The notes beneath the pieces are model-generated. The model was not told the DNA's origin. It worked only from the letters and a program-made list of their open reading frames with translations, and ran no database searches. The position numbers and the translations under genes were made by a program. From positions 43,410,001 to 43,474,000 of the forward strand of contig NC_090990.1 of NCBI RefSeq assembly GCF_041146395.1: a stretch of 64,000 nt of DNA. Reading direction: 5' to 3'. Below are positions 11,736-23,184 of the stretch, one piece after another; position 1 is the stretch's first letter, and every line of letters begins with the position of its first letter. Source of the DNA: Eulemur rufifrons (taxonomy: Eukaryota; Chordata; Mammalia; Primates; Lemuridae).

Positions 11736-11954
11736 TAAATGAATAATGAGGAACAGAGTAGACAGTTTGATAAAGAATTCACTAACATAGCAGAAGTGGG
11801 AGATTAGTCCTATGTACATATCTCTATCCAAATCTGTAACTATGTTAAATACTTCACCATAATCATTAAACTGGGGTATCTGAAAAATATTTTTTTTTAT
11901 TTTAATTTACGTCCAAAACTGAAAAAGAGAATTCCAATTAAGGGAAGTACATAC

Positions 11955-12110
11955 ACTGAAACAGCATTAGCTTTGTATTCAAATAGGACCTGAGTTCAAA
12001 TCCTGACTCCAGCACTGTGAGTCCATGTGATATTAATGTTATCATGAACATAGTTATTGTGAACAGTAAATGAGATAATCTGTAAAAGCGATAGCCCATA
12101 CCAAGCTTGA
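11955..12110 (+). repeat. MIR SINE, internally deleted
   Basis: 'ggacctgagttcaaatcctg' (the tRNA-like B-box part) is followed directly by 'gaacagtaaatgagataatc' from the 3' part. Confidence 0.65.
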
Positions 12111-12114
12111 GAAA

Positions 12115-12735
12115 TGTTAGTTCCCAATCCCACAAAAATATTTGAGTAATAAAAGTACCCCTTGTTCTCAAGTTTTAAAATTTAACTGGTACCGTCTTCA
12201 GCCTCTGGCTATGAACATGCTTTAATAGTTCAGAAAAGATTAATATTTGTACTAAGATCTATATGGTAAAAGATTCCTCAATAAGTCAAAAGGTGGTCCT
12301 ATGAAAGAAACTCTTATTTCTAACCTAAATCCACCCTATTTCTGACTGCTGACTAACCCTTCCTGTGCTGAAAGGCTATTAGGTTCTGTATATCTTCTTC
12401 TTCCAAACTTTCATCCTTTAAGTTGAATAATTCCAACTCCATTCACCCATCCCAATTTGCCATGGTGTTACTCTAGCCGTGGTGTTGCTACCAACAGAGC
12501 CCTAAGGATATGATTGGGGCTGAATGGGATAAGAAGATAGTAGTAAATCCAAATACTGTCCTGATCATGGTCCAAACATGGCCTAGAATACTGTTCAATC
12601 TGTGCTCCATACTAGTCTCTTGGTCCTTCTCTAGGATCAAGAGCGAATGAAGTAGTTGTTTCCGTGTCTTTATCTTTCCTTCAGCTATTGAATACACTAA
12701 GTATAAAACATCAGGGAGAATACCATCTGGATTCA
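12115..12735. other. Unrecognised DNA
   Basis: No repeat family or exon is visible. The minus-strand frame at 12488-12763 shows no known domain. Confidence 0.4.
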
Positions 12736-12739
12736 CACC

Positions 12740-13110
12740 TGACTCCTGTCTCAAGGAGCCCACCTTCTAGTAGGAGAGACAAGACAGGGCCATACATAGT
12801 TGTAATGTAAAGGGGAAAGTTACAAGGGTGACAGGAGAGAGAGAGAGATCATCACTGCTTATCTTGCTGCCTAGCATATGGTAAGTGCCCAAAGCGTGGT
12901 GGCTGTTGTATTTGTTGAACCTATAAAATTAAAACAACAAAAGATACTTCAGTGTAGGAAATAAAGACAAGCTCCAGAAGAAAAATAACTGGCTTGAAGA
13001 TGAGCAGGAGTTGGTATCAGAAGGGGAGGGATGGAATTCTGGGAATGGGCCAAATGCGTGCAAAGATGCAGAGGCAGAAAGACAAAAAGACACAGAATGG
13101 AGAGTGCTCT
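12740..13110 (-). repeat. L2 LINE fragments
   Basis: 'cccaccttctagtaggagag' and 'ggaattctgggaatgggcca' with 'gcgtgcaaagatgcagaggc' correspond to antisense L2 ('cattccaggcagagggaacagcaagtgcaaaggc...'). Confidence 0.5.
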
Positions 13111-13279
13111 CAAGGTACAGAGGTCTGGTGAAAACCATAGGAAGAGAAAAGTATCGAGGAAAAAGGAAGGAGGAGGTGGGAACAGATACGGGACAAAGAA
13201 CACAACTGTTATTTCACTGAGAGTTTTATGGAGAGATTTTCTACCCTAAAAAATAAAGGTAATTTTTATGGGACATGAA

Positions 13280-14160
13280 CATTACTCAGTCATTAATTCA
13301 TTCATGTATTCAACAATATTTTCTAAGCATATGATTCAGAGCTGGAATATATCAAAGATGAATAGGAAGAGGCAGTGCCTGTGTTCAAGTCACTTAGAAT
13401 CTATAAAGCACGACAGACATATAAAAACAACAGCAATATATTTAGTGAGTACGTATTACATGTCAAGCACTAACCCATATTATTTCATTCAAATTTCACA
13501 CTAGTCATAACAGTTAAGTACTACTGCTATCTCTATTAACATGAGCACACTGAAGCTTAGAAATGTTCAGTGACTTACTCAAGTTCATAGAGCTTGCATG
13601 TAGTAAAAACTGAGATCCAAATTTAAACCCAGAAACTGCCTGACTCCTTTACTCCTCAGAATTACGAAATCCAGCCCTCAAACTGTAGTATGCTCTTTGC
13701 AGGAGTCTGGGCAAAGGGGAAGAACAAAGGCAGAAGTGGTTACCTCTACCTGGGGTCAGGGAGTATTGCAAAAGGCTTCACAGAGGAACTGAGCTAAATC
13801 TTAAAAGATATACATAGCTATTCAACCATCAGAGGAGAATGATAGCTGGGAAGGATATTTCAAGCATAGGAAGTAGCATGTGTGAATCCAGGAGGTGAAA
13901 AAGCAGTCTTGTGTGTTCTGGAACCATAGAAATTTAGAGACGTTGGAGCTCCAGGTGTGAGGAAGGGCCCTAGGAGAAAACAGGCTGGAAAAGCAGGACA
14001 AGATCAAGAAGGCTTCTGCATGCTATGCTACATAATTTGGGTTTTCTCTTGCAATCACTGAGGAACTACTGAATTAGCTGGTGAACAGCAAGATGACAAA
14101 TGCACTTTAGACAGCTCTGGTGACAGTGTGGCCAGGCTGTAGGTAGGCTAACAGATCAGT
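13280..14160 (-). repeat. L2 LINE, split by a MIR
   Basis: The left part is 13280-13424 ('attcattcatgtattcaaca'). The right part is 13660-14160 ('gcaaaaggcttcacagagga', 'ggccaggctgtaggtaggct'). The MIR at 13425-13660 interrupts it. Confidence 0.7.
13425..13660 (-). repeat. MIR SINE nested in L2
   Basis: 'tatttagtgagtacgtatta', 'tcatagagcttgcatgtagt' and 'aacccagaaactgcctgact' follow antisense MIR across most of its length. Confidence 0.75.
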
Positions 14161-14164
14161 TAGT

Positions 14165-14560
14165 ATGGAGGGTATTACAATATTCCGGGTGTGACAAAGA
14201 AATTTCTTTTCCCTCCTGAGCACACAGCTAAACTACACTTCCCAGCCTCCCTTTCAGTGAAACCCATGTGACTTAGTCTTAATGAAATGAAAGTAGGAAT
14301 GATGCATGTTACTTCCAGGTCTGGTCCCTGAAAACCTCCCTTGAGATTCTCACACTCTCTATTCCTCATGTTCTAGCTCTACGCAGAGGAGATGCTGCTG
14401 GATGACGGTGGAGTCACACGAGAGAATGAACCTGGGTCCCTGAATGACTATATGGAGCAGAAACCCCTCCCCCACGCTAGCCTACAACATAACTGAGAAG
14501 TTTTATTATAATAGTAAGCCACAATAAACCCTGACAATATATGTTGAAAGCCCAGACTGT
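14165..14560 (+). mobile_element. MLT1-type solo LTR
   Basis: 'ctaaactacacttcccagcc', 'cccatgtgacttagtcttaa', 'tgttacttccaggtctggtc', 'aacctgggtccctgaatgac' and 'gagaagttttattataatag' with 'taagccaca' are ordered blocks of an MLT1-like MaLR LTR. Non-coding. Confidence 0.6.
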
Positions 14561-14564
14561 GATA

Positions 14565-15300
14565 ATTGAAATGGAGTAGAAGATGGATATAATAGGTATG
14601 TAGAAAGTAAACTAGGTAAGAGCTGGTCACAAACAGAATCTGAGATGTCCTCTTTGTCTTCATGGTCTTAGAAGGAGTAAACATTCAGTAGAAGAATTAC
14701 CTATCTCTTGAGGACAGGCATAGGGACATACAAGAAAGGCATGATCAAAGTCCTAGCAAAATTCAAAACCACATTTGAGCTCTACCTCTTCCTTAATTTC
14801 TATTTAACAGCTTCTGAGAAAATAATTGTCTGGGAAAATCTCACTTGGAAATTAAACCCCAGGCATAATGTTAGTTCAACATGAGTGCATTAACACTGCT
14901 TTGTACTTGAAAGTTGTAAATGTAAATCTATTCCCATCATCACAGGTTTGATCGAGACTCCCAAGTACAGTAGTTCACACTGCATATTTTTAGTTCCAAT
15001 ACTACCAGCCATGGAGTGATTCTTCAAAGAAGGACCTGTCAGTTTCACATACAGTAGACAGGACTAATCAGCAATGCCATCATTCCACTGAATCCCCTCT
15101 TCTTGCTGATAGAGTTAATCAAGAAGTGGGGAGAACTGCATCCAGGGGAAAGAAATCCAGAGGAGGAGCTAAGCCAACCTCAAAGCAGCAGTTCCCTTGA
15201 GAAACTCAAAGCTACTTTCTATAGCAAACAACAATCTTTTTTAAAAATTAGTCTTCACATACAGTTTAAGGAGTACTATTCAGACTCTGGAGATACCTAG
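14565..15300. other. Unrecognised DNA
   Basis: No repeat or exon is recognised here. Confidence 0.4.
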
Positions 15301-15304
15301 TGGA

Positions 15305-15545
15305 AAGAGTATTGAGGTGCAGGGTCAGAAGAAATGGGTTCAAGTCTCAATCATGTAATATTCATTCCTTTGTTCATTCAAAAAATGGCTGGCCCAGTCA
15401 CCATACCATTACAATACACAGAACCAGCTTGTAGAGTTGTTTTGAAGATTAAATTAGCTAAACTGTGTCTAGTTTTTAGAATAGTAGCTGACACATGTCA
15501 TTTAAGCATTTACTATAATACTAACACTACTACAACTAATACTTT
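15305..15545 (+). repeat. MIR SINE
   Basis: 'aatgggttcaagtctcaatc', 'gagttgttttgaagattaaa' and 'tttagaatagtagctgacac' follow sense MIR. Confidence 0.7.
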
Positions 15546-15654
15546 ATTATAAAACTTATAATAGGAAATAATAATATTGTTATTAGGAAGGAACATACCA
15601 GTAATTAGAGCTGCCTTTTAAAGTTGTGAGTTTCTCATCTCCTTACATCAGGGT

Positions 15655-16080
15655 AGATTGATTGCAATAACACAAACTCTTGAATTGTCAGTGGTTTCAC
15701 ACCACAAAATGTTATTTCTTGCTCATGTCGTAATACAATGCAAGTCAGTGCGATAAGGAAAACTCTGCTCCACTGAGTCACACATGGAACCAGGTCCCTT
15801 TCATCTTATGGCACTGCCCTCTTCTAAGCCCGTGGAGTGCTTTTCATTCAGCCAAATGATGGATAAGGAGCTCAAGGGCTGAAGTTGAGATTCTTCTATG
15901 AGCCAGGCCTAGAAGCCGTATGGCACTTCCTTTCACATTCCATTGGTCAGAACTCAGACTCATGAGCTCTTAAGGAGAGACTGAGAAATTAAGTCTGGCT
16001 GTGCCTGGAGGCAAAGATGACCACAGATAATAGTGGGTGAGCAATAGCACCTCCTGCCACAGCTGTATTCAAGGAGTGGC
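15655..16080 (-). mobile_element. MLT1-type solo LTR, antisense
   Basis: 'tggtttcacaccacaaaatg' at the left and 'cattccattggtcagaactc', 'gagactgagaaattaagtct' at the right are the complement of the LTR type seen at 14165-14560. Confidence 0.55.
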
Positions 16081-16129
16081 TGAATAACCGTCTCTCAGGG
16101 ACTCCAACTGTTGTTGAGACTCAAAATGA

Positions 16130-16290
16130 TGGCATCATGACAGATGAAAAGTCCCTTAAAGACTGTCAAGTCCAACCAGCTGCCTATATGAACTTGCCCA
16201 AGGTCACCCAGATAAATATTGCTGGAACTGTAACTAGAATCCACTTCTAACTTCCATGTCATTCCTTTGTCCACCCACTCACCTCCTCTC
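16130..16290 (-). repeat. MIR SINE fragment
   Basis: 'gaacttgcccaaggtcaccc' and 'gctggaactgtaactagaat' match antisense MIR. Confidence 0.55.
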
Positions 16291-16616
16291 TAAGTTGTCC
16301 TCTCCAAATCTATTATTGCCTTTTTGCTCACTAGTTTAGCTACCTGTTTGCCTTTGGGAAATAATTTACTACTCTTTTCACGCAGATTTCTTATCTAAGA
16401 ACTTTATTGCCTATGCCATCTGCCTTGTTTCACAAAAGGTAGGCTTGAAGGTGAAGAGACCACAACGAAGGTTACTGTGCCTCCCTTCTTACCAAATCAC
16501 AGTGACTACATAGATGGCTCAGGGAAGGTAAAACGCTGACTGTAGCAGTGAAAACATAGTCATACCTGCAAACATAGTTCAACTGACTGTATTTTTTCCC
16601 TATGTCTTTTTGGTTT

Positions 16617-17445
16617 AAGTGGTAGGTTCTTCAGTGGCAATGAGTAAATGAAACGTATTTCCCTTCGGCAAATTTGGCATTTCATCTAGAAGACCATAAT
16701 CCACCACTGTATTCATCTGCTGACAGGTGCAACCAAAACATGAGGTCTACTAAAATTAGCTAATAATTAGCCCAATTCAAACAACTACCAACAGAGCCAT
16801 AATTTAGAATTTTGGCAATTTGTTTTCCAACTGACTTGGTTTCATCTTTACTAGGTGCATGGACTTCATTAGTATCAATCACTACCTCTGAATGCTCTGA
16901 ATGATGTATTCTATTTTTTTATTAATTAATTCAGTTATCTCTTTTGAAGGTTCAGGCAGCAAACTAGAAATGCCACTTGACAAGTGCCCTTTCAGAATAC
17001 TGATTCTCTGGACATGTTGATCTTTCCAAGTTTTTGCCTGTGCTTTGCAGAATACCAAAGGTCCATAAACAGAAATTATGAATAATTCAATTGCCTCGCC
17101 CCATGGGGAGAAAATATTAGGAAACACTGTCAAGGATGTCTATAATTCTGGAAGTTGACAAATGTATACTTAAAAGTAGATGAAAAACCCCAAGTCTCAG
17201 AGTTTCAGAGAGAGGACTGTTCAATATTCTGTTCCCACTGGTAGCTCTAGTCCCAGGGGACGTTTTTAAGAAAGAGGCAATTACCTCATAGAAAGCACCA
17301 AAGGGCTCCTGGCAGAATTCCGTGAGGACCTTGAACAGATATCTGATCTGCCTTCTCAAATTTCTCAATTTTTAAATTTTCTCAGCATTTCATTGGGAAG
17401 TCCAAACTTACTGTATTTTAAAATCTGGGACAAATTGTGACTTCA
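16617..17445 (-). pseudogene. Probable decayed protein-coding pseudogene, unknown parent
   Basis: The minus strand holds coding-like, non-repetitive sequence that changes frame. From 17445 to about 17370 it reads KYSKFGLPNEMLRKFKN. About 17368-17120 includes YLFKVLTEFCQEPFGAFYEV. About 17133-16890 includes VFPNIFSPWGEAIELF and LPEPSKEITELINKKIEYII. A further frame change gives VVIDTNEVHAPSKDETKSVG. A last piece ends NLPKGNTFHLLIATEEPTT and a TAA near 16617. The composition looks globular, with regular hydrophobic spacing, and I see no known repeat beneath it. Stops and frameshifts separate the pieces. No poly-A tail or target-site duplication is visible, so whether it was retroposed is open. 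I do not recognise the parent. Confidence 0.45.
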
Positions 17446-17539
17446 TTATTTGTTTTCAAGGTAAGCACTCCTGCCCTGCAATGGGAGGAATGACTTTACA
17501 TACAGGTAATAAACCAGATAGGTAGCTGAGTATGACAAT

Positions 17540-17765
17540 GTGACAAGCACAGCATGTGGACCAAGAGGCCAGACGCTGCTTCTGCCATTCACTCAAGCAA
17601 ACTCTTTAACCCCTCTGTGCCTCAGTTTACTCAACAGTGAAGTGGGGACAATAACAATCCCACAAACCTCACAGGGTGGTTGTAAAGATTAAACAAGTTA
17701 ATAAGCGCAAGAACCTAAAACAGTGTTTGGCATATAGAAAACACTTTATAAGTGTTAGCCTTAAG
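17540..17765 (+). repeat. MIR SINE
   Basis: 'aacccctctgtgcctcagtt', 'agggtggttgtaaagattaa' and 'acagtgtttggcatatagaa' follow sense MIR. Confidence 0.85.
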
Positions 17766-17959
17766 GAAGAAAACCAACCTGGAAATTAGATGACAGTGTT
17801 TAAGACTCCACAACAAAGTTCTTACTTAATCCTTGCCTTCTTTCCTTTATCGAATGTCTTTCCATATAGCCAGGTATTATGGGCAGTTATTCCCTTCTTA
17901 AAATGAATCAAATTATTTTCCCACTGGTTGAAGATTATTATAATTTCCACTATCTGAGT

Positions 17960-18040
17960 TCCTATTAAAAAGCTTATGAAGCAAGTATTATCTTCATTTT
18001 ACAGATGAAACAAGGCTCAGAAAGTTTGAATACCAAGGTC
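17960..18040 (-). repeat. MIR SINE fragment
   Basis: 'tatcttcattttacagatga' and 'caaggctcagaaagtttgaa' are antisense MIR core. Confidence 0.7.
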
Positions 18041-18044
18041 ACTA

Positions 18045-18190
18045 TAGTAGATTAAAGATGATACAACTTCTTTGCCATCCTCCCATTGAGAGGTGAGATT
18101 TATTTTCCCTCCTCTTGAAGGTGGGCTGGTCTGTGACTGCTTTGGCCAACAGAGCACAGCAGAAGTGATGCTCCACTGGTTCCAGCCACA
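18045..18190 (+). mobile_element. MLT1-type LTR fragment
   Basis: 'tcttgaaggtgggctggtct', 'gtgactgctttggccaacag' and 'gcagaagtgatgctccactg' are typical of MLT1 LTRs. It is truncated at both ends. Confidence 0.6.
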
Positions 18191-18194
18191 GGTT

Positions 18195-18340
18195 CCCCAG
18201 CTGAGAAATAAAGATTCTAACAATACCTGCCAATGCCTGCTTCACAAAGTTGTGAGGATCAGATGAGTTAATGGATGTGAATATGATTTGTAAAATAGAA
18301 AGCGTAACACCGGCATTAAGAATTACTATCATTTGTACAT
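18195..18340 (+). repeat. MIR SINE 3' part
   Basis: 'agttgtgaggatcagatgag' and 'ttaatggatgtgaatatgat' follow the 3' half of sense MIR. Confidence 0.55.
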
Positions 18341-18634
18341 GCTAATTATACTCTATATTATTCTGTAACAATAAAAATCACCTGCACTATAGGGTTGCTC
18401 TGTCAATATGTGTAATTTAGACTGTAGGGACCACAAAGAACAACATGCAACACTCACACCTCCAAATCATTCCCCACAGGTAGGTTATGTCTCTGCAACA
18501 GGAAAACATCTGTTCTGTTCAATTTAGCCATTTTCATTTACAATCACTTAAACCAATTGCTCAGTAGCATGTGGGCCAAAAGAATGGAACATGGACAACC
18601 TGCCTTGTGCCACTTGTTCCTGGGAAATCAAATT

Positions 18635-18745
18635 GAGAAATACTCGTTGAACACTATGCACTGGGCATTGTGCTGGGGTCTTGATGATTTAAAAAGGGAA
18701 AATCAAGTTAGGAAGGTCCTTCCCTTAAGAGGTTTAAATTCATGA
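18635..18745 (-). repeat. L2 LINE fragment
   Basis: 'actatgcactgggcattgtg' and 'aggtccttcccttaagaggt' are antisense L2 3' end. Confidence 0.55.
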
Positions 18746-19009
18746 TAGGGGAGAAGGGGACGAGGGAAGGGCAGAATTGTTTAGGAGAACCCCCGGTGGA
18801 TCCGTTGCTAAAACAAGGTTTTTCTGTCATGTCAAAATGTGTTCCTGAAATTTCCCATTCTATGATCATAAACTGTCAAGTAATGATTGTCTTTAATCAA
18901 GACACACTTGTGATGAAACACTTTATCTGTTTTTGACTCATCATTAGGAATATCTGGGTTTTAAATTATTTAGGTCAGCTCAGGATAAGTTTTCACCAAG
19001 CCAAGACAC

Positions 19010-19590
19010 AGCCAACACTCTCATACTGCTCCTTCAGGCATTACTTCAGGGTTCCCTAATCCAGGAAGCCTTCCTTGATTTCTCTTCCCATAGACACCCA
19101 ACTGTCTCTACATTCATATATAAACACACACTCAGATACAGTCAGACTCTTCTCTCTTCTATCATAAAACCCTCTGCCTCTCCCTGTCACAGTGGTTCTC
19201 AAACTCCAGAGAGCATCAGAATCACTAGAGGACTAGTTCAAACACAGATTGCTGGCCCCAGCCCCTGAGTTTCTGATTACGTAGGTCTGAATGGGTGGGG
19301 TCTACATTTCCAAGTTTTGCGTGACATGCTGCTGCAGGACCAAGGACCGCACTATGAGAACTACTGCTGTGTCACATAACATTGATCGCACTGCACTATA
19401 ATGATCTTTTTGCATGTCTCTTTCAGTCTAAAATGATGTATTATGTGTCTACTATACTGCCCAGCTGACTACATTGAGCTTTTCAAATGCAGGCATTTGT
19501 CTCCAGTTTTATAAGCCCAGAGCCTAATCCAAAGCCTGGCCATACGGTAGACCTGGTGAATGTTTATTGAAAAAATAACTGAAAGAATGT
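19010..19590 (+). repeat. L2 LINE, split by MER5A
   Basis: 'ccaggaagccttccttgatt' and 'aaaccctctgcctctccctg' lie left of the transposon. 'tgcaggcatttgtctccagt' and 'ccaaagcctggccatacggt' lie right of it. Together they read as one sense L2 3' region. Confidence 0.75.
19190..19366 (+). mobile_element. MER5A hAT-Charlie DNA transposon
   Basis: The ends are inverted (cagtggttctcaaactccag at the left, actatgagaactactg at the right). Inside are 'agcatcagaatcactagagg' and 'acacagattgctggccccag'. The 8 bp flanks ccctgtca (19182-19189) and ctgtgtca (19367-19374) agree at six positions, a decayed hAT target-site duplication. Non-autonomous, inserted in L2. Confidence 0.88.
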
Positions 19591-19594
19591 TACA

Positions 19595-20010
19595 TCTTGA
19601 GGTCAAAGGGCATATGCATATACAAGGCATTTGAAAAAGACTCAAGGGTTTAGCCAGTGGCTGTAGAACATGGCCACGTATCTGATCAAACTGAGGATTT
19701 TGACATTGCCTGCAACAATTACCACACTACCTGGCCACAGAGCAAACATCAAGTTCATTATAGGCTCAGTTTTGATCTGCCACCATTTGATTATGTCTAT
19801 GTAAACATAGAATCTAGCACAAGGAAAAAACCTGAAACCAAGTCATGAGAGAAAAGTTTAAAAGAATTGGAAGTGTAGCTTTTGGAGAAGATGAGCTTTG
19901 GCAGGGCAAGGGTTGGTTGGGAGGGAATTGAACGAAAGCTAGGTTGGCACAAAGAACTGTCATGAGAAGAACAGAATTAACTTACTTGTTGGAGCCTCAG
20001 AAGGTAGAAC
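19595..20010. other. Unrecognised DNA
   Basis: No repeat family or exon is recognised. The 63-codon frame at 19657-19848 has no known motif. Confidence 0.4.
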
Positions 20011-20026
20011 TTAAATTCAAACTTTC

Positions 20027-20119
20027 AGCTGGTCCAATGGTAGTGGGTTAGCAGAACTTATTAACATGAGTGTCACTAAAGTTGTTATTCAACCCCCCAC
20101 TGTTAATTTGACTGGCTTT
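20027..20119 (+). pseudogene. RNY4-like pseudogene: Y4 RNA (RNY4) retropseudogene
   Basis: The sequence starts agctggtccaatggtagtgg, continues cagaacttattaacatgagt and gtcactaaagttgttattca, and ends aaccccccactgttaatttg followed by actggcttt. This is Y4 RNA, a Ro60-associated small RNA, at nearly full length. Differences from the Y4 sequence I remember include the first base (a for g), ca for cg at the ninth and tenth bases, and small changes in the loop. A short A tail follows. The sequence aaattcaaactt is repeated exactly at about 20013-20024 and 20124-20135, a target-site duplication. It is a processed copy, not expected to be transcribed because the Pol III promoter of Y genes is upstream and is not copied. 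Confidence 0.92.
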
Positions 20120-20219
20120 AAAAAAATTCAAACTTCCTCTGGCAAACATTTATCTATGCCTCCAGGATTAAAGTGCTGCTCTTCAGAAATGAATCAGACA
20201 TAGTCCCTATGGTCTTATG

Positions 20220-20640
20220 GCACAAGGATTTTAATGCAAGTGGTTTATTTGGGAGGTGTTCCCCAGAAGCACCAGTAGGGAAGTGGAGAAATGAGGCATG
20301 GCAGGGCATACAGCCAATACCAGGGGTGAAAATACACATAGCATCTCTATAGTGAGTCAACTGCAGCTCTATCCCATTGGGAACCCTAGGAGAGAATTAA
20401 ATACACTTCCAAGTTGCCCCACTCAAGGAAGGAAGAAACTGGGGTATTTATTCAACAGCTCTCCTTTGTAGCTGTTTAAGGGCTGCTCCTGGGGAACATT
20501 AAGTCCCAGGTATGTACTTCCAGCCTGCTGTATTTGCAGGAAGATAAACCAAGAAACCTTGAGCAGAACAATGAGTATCAATGGGATATGAGTGGGTCAC
20601 CAACAGCGTATGTGCTACACCCGCCTACAAAAAAGTGTCT
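20220..20640. repeat. Repeat-like sequence, family not identified
   Basis: 'gtttatttgggaggtgttcc', 'ccagtagggaagtggagaaa', 'ctggggtatttattcaacag' and 'gtgggtcaccaacagcgtat' feel familiar as an old interspersed repeat, but I cannot place the family. Confidence 0.3.
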
Positions 20641-20734
20641 ATAAACATGGAGAAGATAGACGCAAGCCATCATCAGTGACACAATTCCCACTAAGTACTA
20701 AGGGTTCCTACGAACCATGAGATTCTAAGGTTCA

Positions 20735-20970
20735 CCATGATAATATTAACAACTAACATCGGCTTGTGTTATGTATGTAATATTAGTCTGCTATTGGCCT
20801 TATCTTAGAGGTACTGTTATGATAATATTATCCATTTCCCTGACAAGGTGACCAAGACAAAAGTGGCTGAAGTGACTTGCCCAAAGTCACGCAACAAGCA
20901 GGATTACACAGGAACCTGCCGGGCCTGAATCCCAGGTTCGCCATTCTACAGCCCAGCAGCACACCCTAGA
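20735..20970 (-). repeat. MIR SINE
   Basis: 'aggtactgttatgataatat', 'agtgacttgcccaaagtcac' and 'gggcctgaatcccaggttcg' follow antisense MIR. Confidence 0.75.
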
Positions 20971-20974
20971 ATCC

Positions 20975-22070
20975 TGAATCCACGGCCCACAGACAGACTT
21001 CCATCTGAGTAAGATTCCTCTGGACAGCTCCTTTAGGCAAGCTTTATTTTTTTCTCTCACAGGCTCTGATCTAGTAATAGCACTTTTCTGTTCTGCAAAG
21101 ATTGCCTGAGTTTAAGTCATCCCCCTCCCCCAAATAACCACCCTCTCAGGTCTTTTTACTCTACAGCTATGACCTTGCTTATTCCCACATCCACAATAAA
21201 CTCCAGTGTTCCTCCGTACGAGTCTGTGATTTTCAAACAACATGCATTTCTAAAACTGCAGCTACTGCTAGTGTTGGAGGTCTTCTCACCCACAGCCCCT
21301 CGAGGCCTTGAGATCCTGTTTGTGCTGGCTAAGTATATAAAGTGGCCCTAAAGTAGGTTTTAATTAATTCAGCTGTTTAGCTCATTGAACTCAAAAATAT
21401 CAAATTAAATGCCTCCTCTTTAGCCTAGTGCTTTTGTTTTCACTGTTTTCCACTTCACCAGCGATTGGGGTCCAACCATATGATTTCCCCAAAGTTGTCA
21501 TTTAAATTCTTTAATTGAATAATGAATGTGCCAGCAAACCTGATGAACACCGGTCGATGGAAGAACCTGAAAACACCAAGACTGTGTGCACATAGTCACA
21601 AGGAGCAGCCCTACCCTTAATGCCCTGGAACCCTCTGTGATGCTTTCTTCTTCTCTAAAGCAGAGAGACCCAATCTGTCACAGACTCAGGAGGAACCCAG
21701 ATTGTCAATGTCAAGCTCATGTTCCTTTCTGACGTCAACTTGTAAAACTTTCTTAAATTGGCCAGCTGAGTTTTTTTTTTTTTAACCATTTAGGGCTTTA
21801 TTTGCATATATCTCTTCCCAGCAAGAATACTTTAGCACTGTATTAACATTATGTCATAACCTCCTGGCAAACCTACCTGCTGCACAAACTTCCCTCAATT
21901 TCTAGACACCATACCTCCCAGATCTTGCTGTTTTTAAGAGTAGTGAGGAACATACTTTCAGATATATAGCAAGTACTGGACAATTATGTGACCTAGAATG
22001 TCCGCTTTGAGTTTAAACATTTATTGAGCATCAGCTTTGTGTTAGGTTAGTACTTGTGATAGTTTTTTAA
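20975..22070. other. Unrecognised DNA
   Basis: No gene or repeat is recognised. A T13 run lies near 21771. Confidence 0.4.
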
Positions 22071-22074
22071 AATG

Positions 22075-22566
22075 ACCACAACCCTTACACTGGTTCATGT
22101 AGTTATGCCCTTTGCTATGTGACTCTGCAGCTCAAACAGTGGTATCTATTTCTTTTCCCTTAAATCTGGGCTGGCCATGTGCCTTTAATTGGCCAAAAGA
22201 ATGCAACAGCAATGATGGTGAACCAGCGCCCAGCCTTGGCCCCAGGGGCCTCGCACACTTCTGTTCTCTCTCGCCCACCTGCCTCCACCACGAGAACAAG
22301 CTTGGACTAGCCTACTGGGGCATGAAGAGGTCACAGAAAGCAGAGCTGAGGAGCCAGTTCATTCCAGCTGGGGCCCCAGACATGTGTGTGAACCCAGCGA
22401 GCTTAGAAAACTCAGCTGACTTGCAAACTAACCCTGCAGACACATGAGGAAAGCCACCCTAGATAAGTCAAGCCCCCCAGGTAACTTATAGACTCATGAA
22501 TTAATTAAACATCTGCTCCACTAAGTTTTAGAGTGGTTTGTTATGCAGCAATAGCCAACTGATACA
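22075..22566 (+). mobile_element. MLT1 (MaLR) solo LTR
   Basis: 'gccctttgctatgtgactct', 'tctgggctggccatgtgcct', 'tggactagcctactggggca', 'gagtggtttgttatgcagca' and 'atagccaactgatacag' are ordered blocks of a sense MLT1 LTR with an intact 3' end. The 111-codon frame inside it is incidental. Confidence 0.85.
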
Positions 22567-22979
22567 GTGGTTTTCAAATGTGGTGGGGATGGATGTGGGG
22601 GTGGAAGTATGAAGGAATTTTCAGGGCAGGAAAACATATGCATGGTTGGAAAAGGTGAGAAAGTTCCCTGGGTGATACATGCCCATTGATCTCCTACCAC
22701 TGCAGGTTGCTGCTTAAAAAGCAATGTGCTCAGCAGTAGGAAGATAAAGATTAGAAGTCAGAGTTCCTACCTTCAGGTTATTTATGATCCAGGGAGGGTG
22801 ACTGTGACCAGCCATCCTTACTTACCTGTGACTGCCCTGGTTTTAATGCTGGACATCCCACATTCTGGGAGTCCCCTCAGTGCCAGGCAACCTGGGATGG
22901 TTTGTCACTCTGGGTCCTGTAGGAGAGGTAAAAACCTAAATAGATCATTTTAATGTGGCACATGGGAGTTCCTTGTTAA

Positions 22980-23120
22980 TACTCATATCTGCCCTGGATG
23001 ATGTGAGTATTCATGGAAGAAAATGAAATCTCAGAACAGAGAGTTAGTTACTTGCCCAAGATCACAAGGCTAGTTAGTAGTGGAACTCAAATTCAATCTC
23101 AGGTTGTCTAACACCAAAAC
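22980..23120 (-). repeat. MIR SINE
   Basis: 'agttacttgcccaagatcac' and 'aaggctagttagtagtggaa' are antisense MIR. Confidence 0.75.
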
Positions 23121-23184
23121 GTATTTTTTTTAACATTAAGCTGATCTGCCCACCCCCAACATACACATCCCATCAAAGCAAAGA

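Noticed and set aside
22112..22447. 111-codon frame
   Set aside because: It lies entirely within an MLT1 LTR, which is non-coding.
22566..22720. Possible further hAT element starting 'cagtggttttcaaatgtggt'
   Set aside because: Only the first 20 bases resemble a hAT end; no matching right end or interior was found.
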